A stretch of 52,768 nt of DNA from Selenomonadales bacterium UBA7018 (GTDB lineage Bacteria > Bacillota > Negativicutes > Selenomonadales > Selenomonadaceae): the NCBI GenBank assembly GCA_002448305.1, contig DJWY01000012.1, positions 2,956-55,723 of the forward strand. The letters are read 5' to 3'. Positions 1 through 8,627 of this stretch are shown here, in pieces. A program made the translations under genes and the position numbers. The notes under the pieces were generated by a model. It was not told where the DNA came from and made no database searches. It saw only the letters and a program-made list of their open reading frames with translations. Numbering within the stretch: position 1 is the first letter of the stretch; each line of letters starts with the position of its first letter.

Positions 1-1041
1 AAATGCCGTCATTGCTATATGGATTCTGATTCGCGCAAGTACGCTGACGAGCTGACAACTGCAGAAGCTAAAAAATTTATCGATGACCTTGCCGAATTCA
101 AAGTTCCGGTGCTGTTATTTTCCGGCGGCGAACCGCTTATTCGTCCAGATTTTTTTGAACTCGCCGCTTATGCCGCTAAAAAAAATGTCCGCCCGACACT
201 TTCGACGAACGGCACTTTGATAACTCGCGAAGTAGCGCAGGAAATTAAAAATATCGGCGTGGGCTACGTGGGCATTTCGCTTGACGGGCTTGAAGATGTC
301 AACGATAAATTTCGCGGCGTGGCGGGAGCTTTTAACCTTGCCATGCGCGGCATAGAAAATTGCGTAGCAGTCGGGCAGCGCGTCGGACTTCGTTTCACGA
401 TTAATCACCACAATTTCACCGAGCTGGATAAAATTTTCGACTTCATAGAGGCGGAGAAGATTAATCGCGTTTGCTTTTATCATTTAGTTTATTCCGGTCG
501 CGGCAGTCAAATGCTTGACGAAGACGTTACGCCCGAAGAATCGCGGAAAGCTATGGATATAATTATTCGCCGCACGAAGGATTTTGCCGCTCGCGGGCTT
601 GCTAAGGAAATTTTGACGGTCGATAATCACTGCGACGGCGTTTATATGTACCTTAAAGCCCTTGCCGAAGGCGACGACAAAACCGCCGCGCAGATTAAAA
701 AATATATCAGTATGAACGGCGGCAATCGTTCGGGCATTGCGTTTGCGGAAGTCGATCCGCTCGGCTACGTTCACCCCGACCAATTCACGCAACACCATAC
801 TTTCGGCAACGTTCGCGAGAAAAAATTTGGCGACATTTGGACTGATACTAGCAATCCGATTCTTGCTGGTCTTAAAAATCGCAAGCCGCTGTTGAAAGGG
901 CGTTGTGCCCGTTGCAAATTCTTGGATAACTGCAATGGCAATTTCCGCACGCGAGCCGAAGCCGTCACGGGCGATTTTTGGGCGTCCGACCCGTCGTGTT
1001 ATCTGACTGATAAAGAAATTGGACTTGAGGAGGAAAATTAA
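1..1041 (+). CDS. ahbC: Radical SAM 12,18-didecarboxysiroheme deacetylase-like protein (AhbC/NirJ family), 5' end missing
   Basis: The reading frame is open from the first base, so the N-terminus lies outside the window. The first visible residues, KCRHCY, are the last two cysteines of the radical SAM CxxxCxxC cluster. They are followed by the SGGEPL SAM-binding motif near residue 37. Mid-protein motifs VYSGRG, DNHCDG, NRSGIA and HPDQF, and a C-terminal cysteine cluster (CARCKFLDNCNGN, then a last Cys near the end), match AhbC and related heme d1 proteins. The family acts on siroheme-derived tetrapyrroles in the alternative heme pathway. The C-terminal cysteines probably hold a second Fe-S cluster. 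The stop overlaps the next start as TAATG, so the methyltransferase downstream is translationally coupled. NirJ-type or peptide-maturase relatives are the main alternative; the C-terminal block favours AhbC. Confidence 0.8.
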   Translation, partial: KCRHCYMDSDSRKYADELTTAEAKKFIDDLAEFKVPVLLFSGGEPLIRPDFFELAAYAAKKNVRPTLSTNGTLITREVAQEIKNIGVGYVGISLDGLEDVNDKFRGVAGAFNLAMRGIENCVAVGQRVGLRFTINHHNFTELDKIFDFIEAEKINRVCFYHLVYSGRGSQMLDEDVTPEESRKAMDIIIRRTKDFAARGLAKEILTVDNHCDGVYMYLKALAEGDDKTAAQIKKYISMNGGNRSGIAFAEVDPLGYVHPDQFTQHHTFGNVREKKFGDIWTDTSNPILAGLKNRKPLLKGRCARCKFLDNCNGNFRTRAEAVTGDFWASDPSCYLTDKEIGLEEEN

Positions 1042-2195
1042 TGTTTAAAGTTTTAATTTGGGATTATGTGGGCATAAGTTCGCAATGGTTGGAGCAAGCT
1101 ACCGACAAAAAAGATATTGAAGTCGTCGGCACGATAACTCCGTTCACTCCCACTCAGGAAGCTTTTGAAATTTTGTCCAAGAAAAACGCTTGGTACTGGC
1201 TGTTGATTTTTGAACAGGGAACAAGAAATTATTTTGATGAAGTCATTCAAGCTTTAAAATTGCCGCTCAACATAGTGATTTACGCGCTGGACATTAACAG
1301 TTGGTTGCAACACCCCAAAGCAACTTACACGCTGTTAGATGACATGGGTGGAGGCGTAGTTCGTAGAGTGTTGCTTTTTAATGAACTTAAAAGTTTGAAT
1401 ACGTTCGCCACTTGCACAGTAGAAGACCTTTCGTATGTTGCCACATCAAATGATCCTTTTCGCATGCCGGTTATGTTTTCAAATCGCATTAATTATGCTT
1501 CGGACAACATGAAACGCTTTCACGAACTAGCTAAACACTTTTATAATGTCGACGACAGTGCGGGATATTTTCTTGATTTGGGCGCGAATATCGGCACGAC
1601 AGGACTTTATTTCATCAAGAAGCTCACTCCGAATTTAAAACTGCTCGCCTTTGAACCTGACCCCGAAAATTTTAAAATGCATCGCGTCAACATAATTCTT
1701 AATGACTTAGATAAGGTAACTGCCTTGATTAATTGCGGGCTTAGCAATGAGACAAATGAAATTATGTTTTATAACAACGGAGATAATCCTGGTTCCAGAG
1801 GCTTTATTAAACATGAACAAAGCACACCGATTTCAATCATTAAAATTATCCCGCTCGATTCCTACCTTGCTGAAAAAAAGATTGCCGCGCAGGAAGTTAA
1901 ATATATCTGGATTGATACGGAAGGCTTTGAAGATAAAGTTCTGCTCGGCGCACAAAATTTGCTAAGAGAGAACCCCGCGCCCATTTTCATGGAATGCAAT
2001 TTGCGAGCGTGGGATAATTCTGGTTGCTTTGATGATATGATAAATTTGCTTGCGGAAGGTTATTCGCATTTTGTCCATTTCTATAACGGCGAAAAACTTT
2101 ATCCGCTTGACGCTTTGCGAACAATGGAACGACCAAATAATCCGCTTGGACAAATCGGCGACATTTTCCTTATAAGGCGCGGCGCGATTGCTTAA
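1041..2195 (+). CDS. FkbM family SAM-dependent methyltransferase with extra N-terminal domain
   Basis: The 384-residue protein has a C-terminal methyltransferase half beginning at DLGANIGTTG (about residue 175), the glycine-rich SAM-binding loop. The acidic FEPDP motif follows, and then the FkbM-type IDTEGFE and FMECN segments. FkbM-like enzymes O-methylate sugars or other small hydroxylated substrates; the substrate here is unknown. The first ~160 residues form a separate domain I do not recognise, beginning as a Rossmann-like strand (MFKVLIWDYVG). The start is fixed by TAATG overlap with the upstream radical SAM gene and by a GAGGAGG ribosome binding site. The pairing with ahbC is not an obvious pathway and may only be co-transcription. 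A terminator follows at once. Confidence 0.75.
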   Translation: MFKVLIWDYVGISSQWLEQATDKKDIEVVGTITPFTPTQEAFEILSKKNAWYWLLIFEQGTRNYFDEVIQALKLPLNIVIYALDINSWLQHPKATYTLLDDMGGGVVRRVLLFNELKSLNTFATCTVEDLSYVATSNDPFRMPVMFSNRINYASDNMKRFHELAKHFYNVDDSAGYFLDLGANIGTTGLYFIKKLTPNLKLLAFEPDPENFKMHRVNIILNDLDKVTALINCGLSNETNEIMFYNNGDNPGSRGFIKHEQSTPISIIKIIPLDSYLAEKKIAAQEVKYIWIDTEGFEDKVLLGAQNLLRENPAPIFMECNLRAWDNSGCFDDMINLLAEGYSHFVHFYNGEKLYPLDALRTMERPNNPLGQIGDIFLIRRGAIA

Positions 2196-2212
2196 AAAAT
2201 TCAGTTTGTCAC

Positions 2213-2252
2213 TAAAAAACCGCTCTCGAACGTTGGGAGCGGTAATTTTTTA
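2213..2252. terminator. Bidirectional rho-independent terminator between methyltransferase and nth
   Basis: ACCGCTC at 2219-2225 pairs with GAGCGGT at 2237-2243. A T-run follows on the plus strand (2246-2251) and an A-run precedes it (2214-2219), so the hairpin can end both convergent transcripts. Confidence 0.8.
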
Positions 2253-2873
2253 TGCTTGCGATGAAGGGCAGACTTTTGACAGCGGACAAACGTCACATTT
2301 TGGGTTGCGAGCCTTGCAAATTTCCCGCCCGTGCCAAATAAGCCAGTGATGAGCGTCCGACCACTTATCGCGCGGAATAATTTCTTGCAAACCGACTTCA
2401 ACTTCAAGCGGCGTCTTGCCTTCAGCGAGTTTCATGCGATTAGCGAGGCGGAAAACGTGCGTATCGACGGCGATAGCGGGAATTTTGAACGCAACGCTTG
2501 TTACAACGTTAGCAGTTTTCCTTCCGACGCCCGGAAGCTTTAAAAGTTCGTCGAAATCGTGCGGAACTTCGCCGCCGTAACTTTCAAGCAAAATTTTAGA
2601 AGTTTCAACGATATGTTTAGCTTTTGAGCGCGATAGCCCGCAAGGTTTTATAATTTCTTCTAATTTTTCTTGACCGAGCCGCAAAATTTTTTCTGGCGAG
2701 TTAGCGAGCGGAAATAAAACCTGCGTGACTTGATTAACGCGCTTATCGGTGCATTGCGCGGACAAAATTACCGCGATTAGCAGTTCAAAAGCCGAATTAA
2801 ATTGCAGTTGCGGGACTGCGCCACGATAAGTTTCCTCCAAAAGCCTTAATTCTTCGAGTTTGAAATTTTCCAT
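2250..2873 (-). CDS. nth: Endonuclease III (DNA glycosylase/AP lyase)
   Basis: The protein is about 207 residues, the usual length for endonuclease III, which removes oxidised pyrimidines and nicks the abasic site in base excision repair. The helix-hairpin-helix is LPGVGRKTANVV, with the catalytic lysine position just after GRK. The catalytic aspartate lies in VDTHVFR. The C-terminus carries the 4Fe-4S loop with spacing C-x6-C-x2-C-x5-C. I take ATG at 2873, which follows the upstream GNAT stop by one base; an in-frame GTG at 2882 overlapping that stop is possible. It is the last gene of a minus-strand operon of UPF0237, UPF0210, GNAT and nth. Confidence 0.95.
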   Translation of the reverse strand: MENFKLEELRLLEETYRGAVPQLQFNSAFELLIAVILSAQCTDKRVNQVTQVLFPLANSPEKILRLGQEKLEEIIKPCGLSRSKAKHIVETSKILLESYGGEVPHDFDELLKLPGVGRKTANVVTSVAFKIPAIAVDTHVFRLANRMKLAEGKTPLEVEVGLQEIIPRDKWSDAHHWLIWHGREICKARNPKCDVCPLSKVCPSSQA

Positions 2874-2874
2874 A

Positions 2875-3318
2875 TCAATCACCGCCGCAAACCATTTCCA
2901 GATAAGGCAATTCCTTAAAACCGAGCCGCTTATAAAGATTTACAGCCGCTAAATTATCTTCTTCGGACTCAAGGCGGAAAATTTTATCAGGATAAAGCTC
3001 TTTGACGTGCTGAATAAACTTTGAACCGACGCCGCGCCCGCGATATTCCGGCTCAATGTAAATATCTTCAATCCAAATGCATTCGCCGCCAAATTCCGTC
3101 GCGTAACTGTGCGCCGTAATGCCGTAGCCGATAATTTTTCCGTCGATAACAAAAATAAAGCCGTCCACATAGGGCGAGCCGCTTAAAATATTTTCAACAT
3201 TCGCCGCGAAAATTTCTTCTGAACCGTTAGTAGCGACTGCGGGCGACGTATAAAACTTTTTCATCATGTTTAAGACAAATTTACTGTCATCGCGTTGCAT
3301 TTTTCTGATTGTAATCAT
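2875..3318 (-). CDS. GNAT family N-acetyltransferase
   Basis: The 147-residue single-domain protein has the acetyl-CoA pyrophosphate loop RGRGVGSKF in motif A (about residue 96). It also has the conserved NLAAVNLYKRLGF segment near the C-terminus. Together these are diagnostic of the GNAT fold. The acceptor cannot be read from sequence; general small-molecule acetyltransferases such as diamine acetyltransferases have this layout. It sits one base after the UPF0210 stop region and abuts nth, so it is part of the same transcript. Confidence 0.8.
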   Translation of the reverse strand: MITIRKMQRDDSKFVLNMMKKFYTSPAVATNGSEEIFAANVENILSGSPYVDGFIFVIDGKIIGYGITAHSYATEFGGECIWIEDIYIEPEYRGRGVGSKFIQHVKELYPDKIFRLESEEDNLAAVNLYKRLGFKELPYLEMVCGGD

Positions 3319-3319
3319 G

Positions 3320-4681
3320 TTAATTGGTCAAACTCCTAACGGGCGCGGGAATTCTGCCGCCGCGAGCGATAAAAGCTTCCGAACTCCACTGATTTTTAAC
3401 GGGAACGACCGGACAATAGCCCAATAAGCCGCCGTATTCGACAACATCGCCGACTTTCGCGCCAGGCACGGGAATTAGTCTAACAGCGGTCGTTTTATTA
3501 TTTACGACGCCAATAGCCGCTTCATCAGCGATAATTCCGCTCAAAGTCGCCGCGCTAACGTCTCCCGCAACCGCAATCATGTCTAAACCGACGCTACAGA
3601 CGCAAGTCATCGCCTCAAGCTTTTCAATCGACAAAGAACCCTGTTTTACGGCGTGAATCATGCCTTCATCTTCGCTGACTGGGATAAATGCGCCGCTTAG
3701 CCCGCCGACGTGCGAACTTGCCATAATTCCGCCCTTTTTAACGGCGTCATTGAGCAAAGCAAGCGCGGCAGTCGTGCCAGGTGCGCCGCAAGCCTCCAAT
3801 CCCATTTCCTCTAAAATTCTTGCGACCGAATCACCGACGGCGGGAGTTGGAGCCAAAGACAAATCAATTATCCCAAAAGGTATTCCGAGCCTGCGCGACG
3901 CCTCTTGAGCCACTAATTGACCGACGCGAGTAATTTTGAAGGCAGTTTTCTTAATTATTTCGGCTATCTCGGTGAAATTCGCGCCTTTTAGGTCTTCGAG
4001 CGCGTGTTTTACGACGCCAGGACCACTTACGCCGACATTTATAACTTTATCGGGTTCGCTGACGCCGTGAAACGCTCCAGCCATAAAAGGATTGTCTTCC
4101 GGCGCGTTTGCGAAGATTACGAGCTTTGCACAGCCGATAGCTTGCCGATTTCGCGTAAGTTCCGCCGTTCGTTTGATAATTTCGCCCATTTCGCGGACGC
4201 AATCCATATTTATTCCCGCTTTTGTCGACGCAAGGTTAATCGAACTGCAAACTAAATCGGTTGCGGCGAGTGCTTGCGGAATTGAATCAATTAAAATCCT
4301 GTCGCCGGGCGTGTAGCCCTTTTGAACGAGCGCACTAAACCCGCCAATAAAATTAACGCCGACTTCTTTAGCGGCGCGGTCGAGAGTTTCTGCAATCGGC
4401 ACGTAACTTTCTGTTTTGCAGCTTTCAGCCGCAATCGCAATCGGCGTAACGGAAATTCTTTTGTTAATAATCGGCACGCCGTATTCAGATTCAATTTCCT
4501 CGCCGGTTTTAACCAGAAATTCGGCGGACTTCGTGATTTTGTCGTAAATATTGCGGCAGAAGTCGCGCAAATTCGGATGAGCACAATCGCGCAAAGAAAT
4601 TCCCATAGTAATTGTCCGCACGTCGAGTTTATTTTCCGTTATCATGCGATTTGTTTCTAAAATGTCTTCAATAGTTATCAA
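3320..4681 (-). CDS. PFL family protein, UPF0210 (DUF711)
   Basis: The 453-residue protein matches the UPF0210/DUF711 family from end to end: an N-terminal EILETNRMI-type helix, then RTITMGISL, and later glycine- and alanine-rich segments. The family is related to glycyl-radical-enzyme folds by structure, but its reaction is not established. It is almost always encoded next to a UPF0237 ACT-domain protein, as here, where the ACT gene lies 15 bases upstream. The start is TTG at 4681, with GGAGGTGG about ten bases upstream overlapping the end of the ACT gene. No ATG closer to the ribosome binding site is in frame. Confidence 0.9.
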   Translation of the reverse strand: MITIEDILETNRMITENKLDVRTITMGISLRDCAHPNLRDFCRNIYDKITKSAEFLVKTGEEIESEYGVPIINKRISVTPIAIAAESCKTESYVPIAETLDRAAKEVGVNFIGGFSALVQKGYTPGDRILIDSIPQALAATDLVCSSINLASTKAGINMDCVREMGEIIKRTAELTRNRQAIGCAKLVIFANAPEDNPFMAGAFHGVSEPDKVINVGVSGPGVVKHALEDLKGANFTEIAEIIKKTAFKITRVGQLVAQEASRRLGIPFGIIDLSLAPTPAVGDSVARILEEMGLEACGAPGTTAALALLNDAVKKGGIMASSHVGGLSGAFIPVSEDEGMIHAVKQGSLSIEKLEAMTCVCSVGLDMIAVAGDVSAATLSGIIADEAAIGVVNNKTTAVRLIPVPGAKVGDVVEYGGLLGYCPVVPVKNQWSSEAFIARGGRIPAPVRSLTN

Positions 4682-4696
4682 AGCCGCGCCACCTCC

Positions 4697-4966
4697 TTAA
4701 ATTTTGTGCATTACGTCGAAAATATCTTGATGTTGCGTTTTAATTTCGACGCCGATAGCTTCGCCCTGCTCGCGGAGCTTTTTTTGCAGTTCGACGAGCT
4801 GAATTTTACTTTCCGACGCCTCAGCAAACAGAATCATATTGAAAAAGCCGTCCAAAATGTTCTGATTAATGCTTAGAATGTTTACGTTGTTATCGGCAAG
4901 AATTTTAGTCACGCTGGCGATTATCCCGACGCGGTCTTTCCCGACGACTGTAATAATTAATTTCAT
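4697..4966 (-). CDS. ACT domain-containing protein, UPF0237
   Basis: The 89-residue protein is a single ACT domain: a first strand MKLIITVVGKDRVGI, then helix and strands including ILSINQNILDGFFNM. ACT domains bind amino acids or similar ligands and regulate partner enzymes. This subtype is consistently paired with the UPF0210 protein downstream, so it probably regulates or assembles with it (inference from context). ATG at 4966 is chosen because GAGGTG sits at the right distance upstream. A GTG nine bases further upstream would overlap that site. Confidence 0.9.
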   Translation of the reverse strand: MKLIITVVGKDRVGIIASVTKILADNNVNILSINQNILDGFFNMILFAEASESKIQLVELQKKLREQGEAIGVEIKTQHQDIFDVMHKI

Positions 4967-4984
4967 TTCTATCACCTCGCACAG

Positions 4985-5012
4985 ATTATAGCAAAAAATT
5001 TCGTTCCGTAAA
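4985..5012 (-). promoter_or_regulatory. Sigma-A promoter of the UPF0237-UPF0210-GNAT-nth operon
   Basis: On the minus strand TTTACG (5012-5007), a 16-base spacer and TATAAT (4990-4985) precede the ACT gene. The -10 is preceded by TTTTTTGC, giving an extended TGC-TATAAT. Confidence 0.65.
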
Positions 5013-5022
5013 AACCTTTTTT

Positions 5023-5054
5023 CATTCCTAATTCCTAATTCCTCATTCCTAATT
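5023..5054. repeat. Heptameric ATTAGGA-type repeat, single arm
   Basis: Reads CATTCCTAATTCCTAATTCC and so on upward, a period-7 array whose reverse complement is ATTAGGA-like. It lies between the sigma-H terminator and the ACT promoter and belongs to the family also seen at 15362, 27015, 35134, 49858 and 52130. Confidence 0.85.
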
Positions 5055-5078
5055 AAAAAGACGCCCTCAGCGGACGCC
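5055..5078 (-). terminator. Terminator of sigma-H gene
   Basis: On the minus strand GGCGTCC (5078-5072) pairs with GGGCGTC (5066-5060), with two G-U pairs, and is followed by five T residues. The hairpin starts at the stop codon. Confidence 0.65.
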
Positions 5079-5830
5079 TAATTATGCGATTTCAAAGGCG
5101 CAGTAGGTTTCATATGGCGTTCAAGCGTCGAAAGCCCGCGATAAACTGTTCCTATGTCGATTGCTTCGCCGCGACTTGCAACGTAGCGTTCTAACTTGCG
5201 TTTAACTCGTTGTAAAGCATTATCGATTGATTTTACGTGCCTATCTAGGCTCAATGCAATTTCCTGATAAGATTTCCCGTCAAGATACGCCATTAATACC
5301 TGCCATTCAAGCTCGCTAAGAATTTCGGACATTTTCTTTTCAATCGCTAGAAATTCTTCGCGACTTATGATAAGTTCTTCAGGGTCGGAAACTTTTACGC
5401 CGCTAATCACGTCCAAAAGCGTGCGGTCAGAGTCTTCGTCGTAAATCGGCTTATTCAATGAGACGTAAGAGTTTAGCGGAATGTGTTTTTGGCGCGTCGC
5501 AGTCTTAATCGCGGTGATAATTTGGCGCGTTACGCAAAGTTCTGCGAAGGCGTGGAAACTAGACAGCTTATCGCTCTTAAAATCGCGCACCGCCTTATAA
5601 AAACCTATCATGCCTTCCTGAATTATGTCTTCCCTATCCGCGCCGATTAGAAAATATGAACGCGCTTTGGCTCGGACGAAACTCCGGTAGCGGTGAATCA
5701 GATAATCAAGCGCGGAAGCATCATTTTTTTCTTTTATCTCGACGATAAGTTCTTCGTCGGTCAAATTTTCATATTTTGAATACTCGTCGGCGATTTCGGG
5801 TTCAAAAGAATTTTCAACGTTCGATTTCAT
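5078..5830 (-). CDS. sigH: RNA polymerase sigma factor of the SigH/Spo0H type
   Basis: The 250-residue sigma-70 protein has region 2 (ALDYLIHRYRSFVRAKARSY, then DREDIIQEGMIGFYKAVRDF). It has region 4 with a helix-turn-helix (LSELEWQVLMAYLDGKSYQEIA, then KSIDNALQRVKRKL). Region 3 is missing and a short linker joins the two, as in SigH. In spore-formers SigH starts sporulation; in other Firmicutes it drives competence or stress genes, and which applies here cannot be told. ATG at 5830 follows GGAGGG by seven bases. Longer in-frame starts would run through that site. The protein is some 30 residues longer than typical SigH, with short N- and C-terminal extensions. Confidence 0.85.
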   Translation of the reverse strand: MKSNVENSFEPEIADEYSKYENLTDEELIVEIKEKNDASALDYLIHRYRSFVRAKARSYFLIGADREDIIQEGMIGFYKAVRDFKSDKLSSFHAFAELCVTRQIITAIKTATRQKHIPLNSYVSLNKPIYDEDSDRTLLDVISGVKVSDPEELIISREEFLAIEKKMSEILSELEWQVLMAYLDGKSYQEIALSLDRHVKSIDNALQRVKRKLERYVASRGEAIDIGTVYRGLSTLERHMKPTAPLKSHN

Positions 5831-5857
5831 GTCACGCCCTCCAATTTTTACGCGCTG

Positions 5858-5886
5858 ATTATAAACCACGTCAATTTTTTAGTCAA
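5858..5886 (-). promoter_or_regulatory. Sigma-A promoter of sigH
   Basis: Minus strand TTGACT (5886-5881), a 17-base spacer and TATAAT (5863-5858), 28 bases before the ATG. A near-consensus match. Confidence 0.8.
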
Positions 5887-5957
5887 ATTTTTTCGGCGGC
5901 GAAGTAGGGATTTTTATACGTCGGGTAGAATAATAATTTTTTTCGGAGGTTGAGGAC

Positions 5958-6515
5958 ATGGGACAAATAATTTTAGTGACGGGCGGGGCGCGAAGCGGTA
6001 AAAGTTCCTTTGCTGAAAAAATCGCGCTGAAAATCGGAAATGGGCGAGCGGCTTACGTCGCAACCGCGCAAATTTTTGATGACGAAATGAATTTCCGCGT
6101 TAAACTTCATAAAGCGCGGCGCGGCGATAATTGGAAGACCTTTGAAGCCCCTTTCGACGCCGAAGAAAAAATTTTAGCGGCGGGAAAAACTTTTAACGCG
6201 ATTTTATTCGATTGCGTCACGATTTATGTTAGCAATTTCATCTGCGCGGCTAATCTCGACGACGAAAAGCTTTTATATGACAATCTGCGCGGAATTATTC
6301 AAAAATTAATCGACGCGGCTAAAAATTCCGACGCTACAACGATTTTTGTAACTAATGAAGTTGGCGGCGGCATAGTTCCGGAAAATAAATTGGCGCGACG
6401 GTTCAGAGATTTAGCAGGATTAGCAAATCAAATGCTCGCCGCGCAGGCTGATAAAGTTTTCTTGACGGTCGCGGGCATTGCAATCGACATAAAAAAGTTG
6501 GAGGAGGCGATTTGA
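5958..6515 (+). CDS. cobU: Bifunctional adenosylcobinamide kinase / adenosylcobinamide-phosphate guanylyltransferase
   Basis: The 185-residue protein has the P-loop GGARSGKSSFAE at residues 9-20. CobU-type features follow: YVATAQ, a histidine-containing RLHKARR-like segment (residues ~50-56), VTNEVGGGIVP, and RRFRDLAGLANQMLAAQADKV at the C-terminus. It phosphorylates adenosylcobinamide and then attaches GMP, late steps in cobalamin nucleotide-loop assembly in the cytoplasm. GGAGG sits upstream of the ATG. It is the first gene of a three-gene set with a GNAT and cobQ, each overlapping the next by one base. No cobalamin riboswitch fits in the 127 bases separating it from the divergent sigH. Confidence 0.92.
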   Translation: MGQIILVTGGARSGKSSFAEKIALKIGNGRAAYVATAQIFDDEMNFRVKLHKARRGDNWKTFEAPFDAEEKILAAGKTFNAILFDCVTIYVSNFICAANLDDEKLLYDNLRGIIQKLIDAAKNSDATTIFVTNEVGGGIVPENKLARRFRDLAGLANQMLAAQADKVFLTVAGIAIDIKKLEEAI

Positions 6516-7021
6516 TGATTAAAATTATCCCGACTCGCGACGATGAGCGCGAAAATTTTATAATAAATATTCAAGCGGCGTTTAAAAAGGCTGTTGTCGA
6601 AGAATACGGCGACGACGACAAGGAAGTTATCCCCCGCGAAGACGTCGAAAAATCTTTTAACGCGGAGGGCGCACAGATTTTTAACATTGTCAGCGACGGT
6701 GAAGTTGTCGGCGGCGCAGTCGTCGTGATTCGCCCGAATAATCGCAACGAGCTGGCTCTTTTTTATGTAAATGTCGATTGTCACAGCAAAGGTATCGGCG
6801 CGGCGGCGTGGCGGGCGATTGAAAAACTTTTTCCCGAAACTAAAATTTGGGAGACCGCGACGCCTTACTTTGAAAAACGCAATTTGCATTTTTATATCAA
6901 CAAGTGCGGCTTTCACGCGGTCGAATTTTATAATCCGCACCATAAAGACCCGAATTCTCAAGAGCCGGAAGAAGATTTTCCAGGCGGCGATTATTTTTTC
7001 CGTTTTGAAAAGGTGATGTAA
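6515..7021 (+). CDS. GNAT-like N-acetyltransferase between cobU and cobQ
   Basis: The 168-residue protein has a GNAT core: VSDGEVVGGAVVVI, then LFYVNVDCHSKGIGAAAWRAIE, where the CoA-binding loop is degenerate (SKGIGAAA for the usual RxxGxGxxL). It ends with a YINKCGFHAVEFYNPHH segment. The substrate is unknown. ATG at 6515 overlaps the cobU stop as TGATG behind GGAGGAGG. A TTG three bases earlier is also in frame. Its own stop overlaps cobQ as TAATG. This tight three-gene coupling suggests a role tied to corrinoid metabolism, but that is inference only. Confidence 0.75.
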   Translation: MIKIIPTRDDERENFIINIQAAFKKAVVEEYGDDDKEVIPREDVEKSFNAEGAQIFNIVSDGEVVGGAVVVIRPNNRNELALFYVNVDCHSKGIGAAAWRAIEKLFPETKIWETATPYFEKRNLHFYINKCGFHAVEFYNPHHKDPNSQEPEEDFPGGDYFFRFEKVM

Positions 7022-8481
7022 TGGCTAATTATTTAATGTTTCAAGGTACAAGCTCCCACGTCGGCAAAAGCATTCTAACAACTGCGCTTTGCCGAATTTT
7101 TTATAGGGAAGGACGGCGCGTCGCTCCATTTAAGGCGCAAAATATGGCTTTAAACTCTTTCGTGACGTCGGACGGGCTTGAAATGGGTCGAGCACAAGTC
7201 GCACAGGCTGAAGCCGCTAATTTATCCCCAAAAGTCGAAATGAATCCCGTTTTGCTCAAACCAACGGGCAATTCAACTTCGCAAGTCATAATTAACGGGC
7301 GTCCGGTCGGCGTAATGAGCGCGAAAGAATATCATCAAGGCTTTTCCCTTAAAGCTTTCGACGCAGTCAAGGTCGCTCTGCAAAAACTTTCCGCAGAATT
7401 CGACACGATTATAATTGAGGGCGCAGGCTCGCCCGCCGAAGTAAATTTAAAGGCTAACGATATTGTAAATATGCGCGTAGCAAAATATTTAAATGCGCCC
7501 GTGATTTTGGTTGCCGACATCGACAGAGGCGGGGCTTTGGCGTCGCTGGTAGGAACTTTGGAACTTTTAGACGATGATGAACGCGATTTAGTCAAAGGTC
7601 TCGTCATAAATAAATTTCGCGGCGATGTTAATTTACTTTTGCCCGCCGTCGACTTTCTAGAGAAAAAAACTTCAAAGCCCGTGCTCGGTATCGTGCCTTA
7701 TATCGAAAAATTAGGCATTGATGACGAAGATTCCGTTTCCCTCGACGATAAAAGCATTTCTGCGGGCGGCGATATTAAAATTGCCGTTATTCGGCTCGGA
7801 AAACTCTCCAATTTCACCGATTTTGATAGCTTGGCGGGCGAAATTGACGTTAATCTTTTCTACGCCACGCAACCCGACCAGCTCGACGCCGCCGACCTGA
7901 TTATTTTGCCTGGCAGTAAAAATACTTCCGAAGATTTGCTTTGGCTACGCAAAAATCATTTCGCCGAAAAAATTTTAACCCTTGCGAAGAAAAATATTCC
8001 GGTTATCGGGATTTGCGGCGGCTTTCAAATGCTCGGCAGGAAAATTTTCGACCCGCTCCGTACTGAATCAACTTACATCGAACTTGACGGGCTTAACCTC
8101 CTGCCCATTTCTACAACTTTCAACGCCGAAAAGTTCACGCGCCAAATTTCTATTCCAGAACTAAATTTTACCTTCCTAAATCAAAATATTTCCGCTAAAA
8201 ACCTCGACGGCTACGAAATTCACAGCGGCGAAAGTAATCTGCGCGGAGAAAAAGTTATTACGGCGGGAAATGTTTTCGGAACGTACGTTCACGGTATTTT
8301 TGATAACGATAATTTCCGCCGGCAATTTCTTAATGCCGTCCGATTAAATAAAAATCTGCCGCCGCTCCAATCTACTCGAAATGTCCGCGCTGAAAAGCAA
8401 AAAAATTACGAACGACTTGCCAAAATCGTTCGCGATAGCCTAAATATGGATTTGATTCGGAAAATTATGTCGAAAAGCTAA
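7021..8481 (+). CDS. cobQ: Cobyric acid synthase (glutamine amidotransferase)
   Basis: The 486-residue protein matches CobQ from end to end. The N-terminal ATP-binding domain begins MFQGTSSHVGKS and includes PFKAQNMALNSF and EGAGSPAEVNL. The C-terminal class I amidotransferase-like domain has the nucleophile in GICGGFQMLG (about residue 336) and the YEIHSGE and YVHGIFDN motifs. It amidates four carboxyl groups of adenosylcobyrinic acid a,c-diamide. The coding end is imperfectly duplicated 144 bases downstream (8553-8612), next to an insertion-sequence remnant. The gene itself is intact. Confidence 0.95.
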   Translation: MANYLMFQGTSSHVGKSILTTALCRIFYREGRRVAPFKAQNMALNSFVTSDGLEMGRAQVAQAEAANLSPKVEMNPVLLKPTGNSTSQVIINGRPVGVMSAKEYHQGFSLKAFDAVKVALQKLSAEFDTIIIEGAGSPAEVNLKANDIVNMRVAKYLNAPVILVADIDRGGALASLVGTLELLDDDERDLVKGLVINKFRGDVNLLLPAVDFLEKKTSKPVLGIVPYIEKLGIDDEDSVSLDDKSISAGGDIKIAVIRLGKLSNFTDFDSLAGEIDVNLFYATQPDQLDAADLIILPGSKNTSEDLLWLRKNHFAEKILTLAKKNIPVIGICGGFQMLGRKIFDPLRTESTYIELDGLNLLPISTTFNAEKFTRQISIPELNFTFLNQNISAKNLDGYEIHSGESNLRGEKVITAGNVFGTYVHGIFDNDNFRRQFLNAVRLNKNLPPLQSTRNVRAEKQKNYERLAKIVRDSLNMDLIRKIMSKS

Positions 8482-8612
8482 GGCGCGGCGATTACGTTCA
8501 AATTTTCGTAACGTTGCAACGCGCTAACTGTTTGTCCACTTTTTAAAAGTGGCGAACGACTTGCCAAAATCGTCCGCGATAGCCTTAATATAGATTTGAT
8601 TCGGAAAATTAT
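8409..8612. repeat. Direct repeat: cobQ 3' end and a second, non-coding copy
   Basis: Bases 8409-8468 inside cobQ recur at 8553-8612 with three mismatches in 60. The two copies are separated by 84 bases that contain the cobQ stop. A perfect 17-base palindrome (CCACTTTTTAAAAGTGG, 8536-8552) directly abuts the second copy. This looks like a local duplication or gene-conversion scar. Confidence 0.85.
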
Positions 8613-8627
8613 CATTCGCGCCGTAAG

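Noticed and set aside
5870..5957. Cobalamin riboswitch before cobU
   Set aside because: The gap is under 90 bases, holds the sigH promoter, and shows no B12-box sequence.
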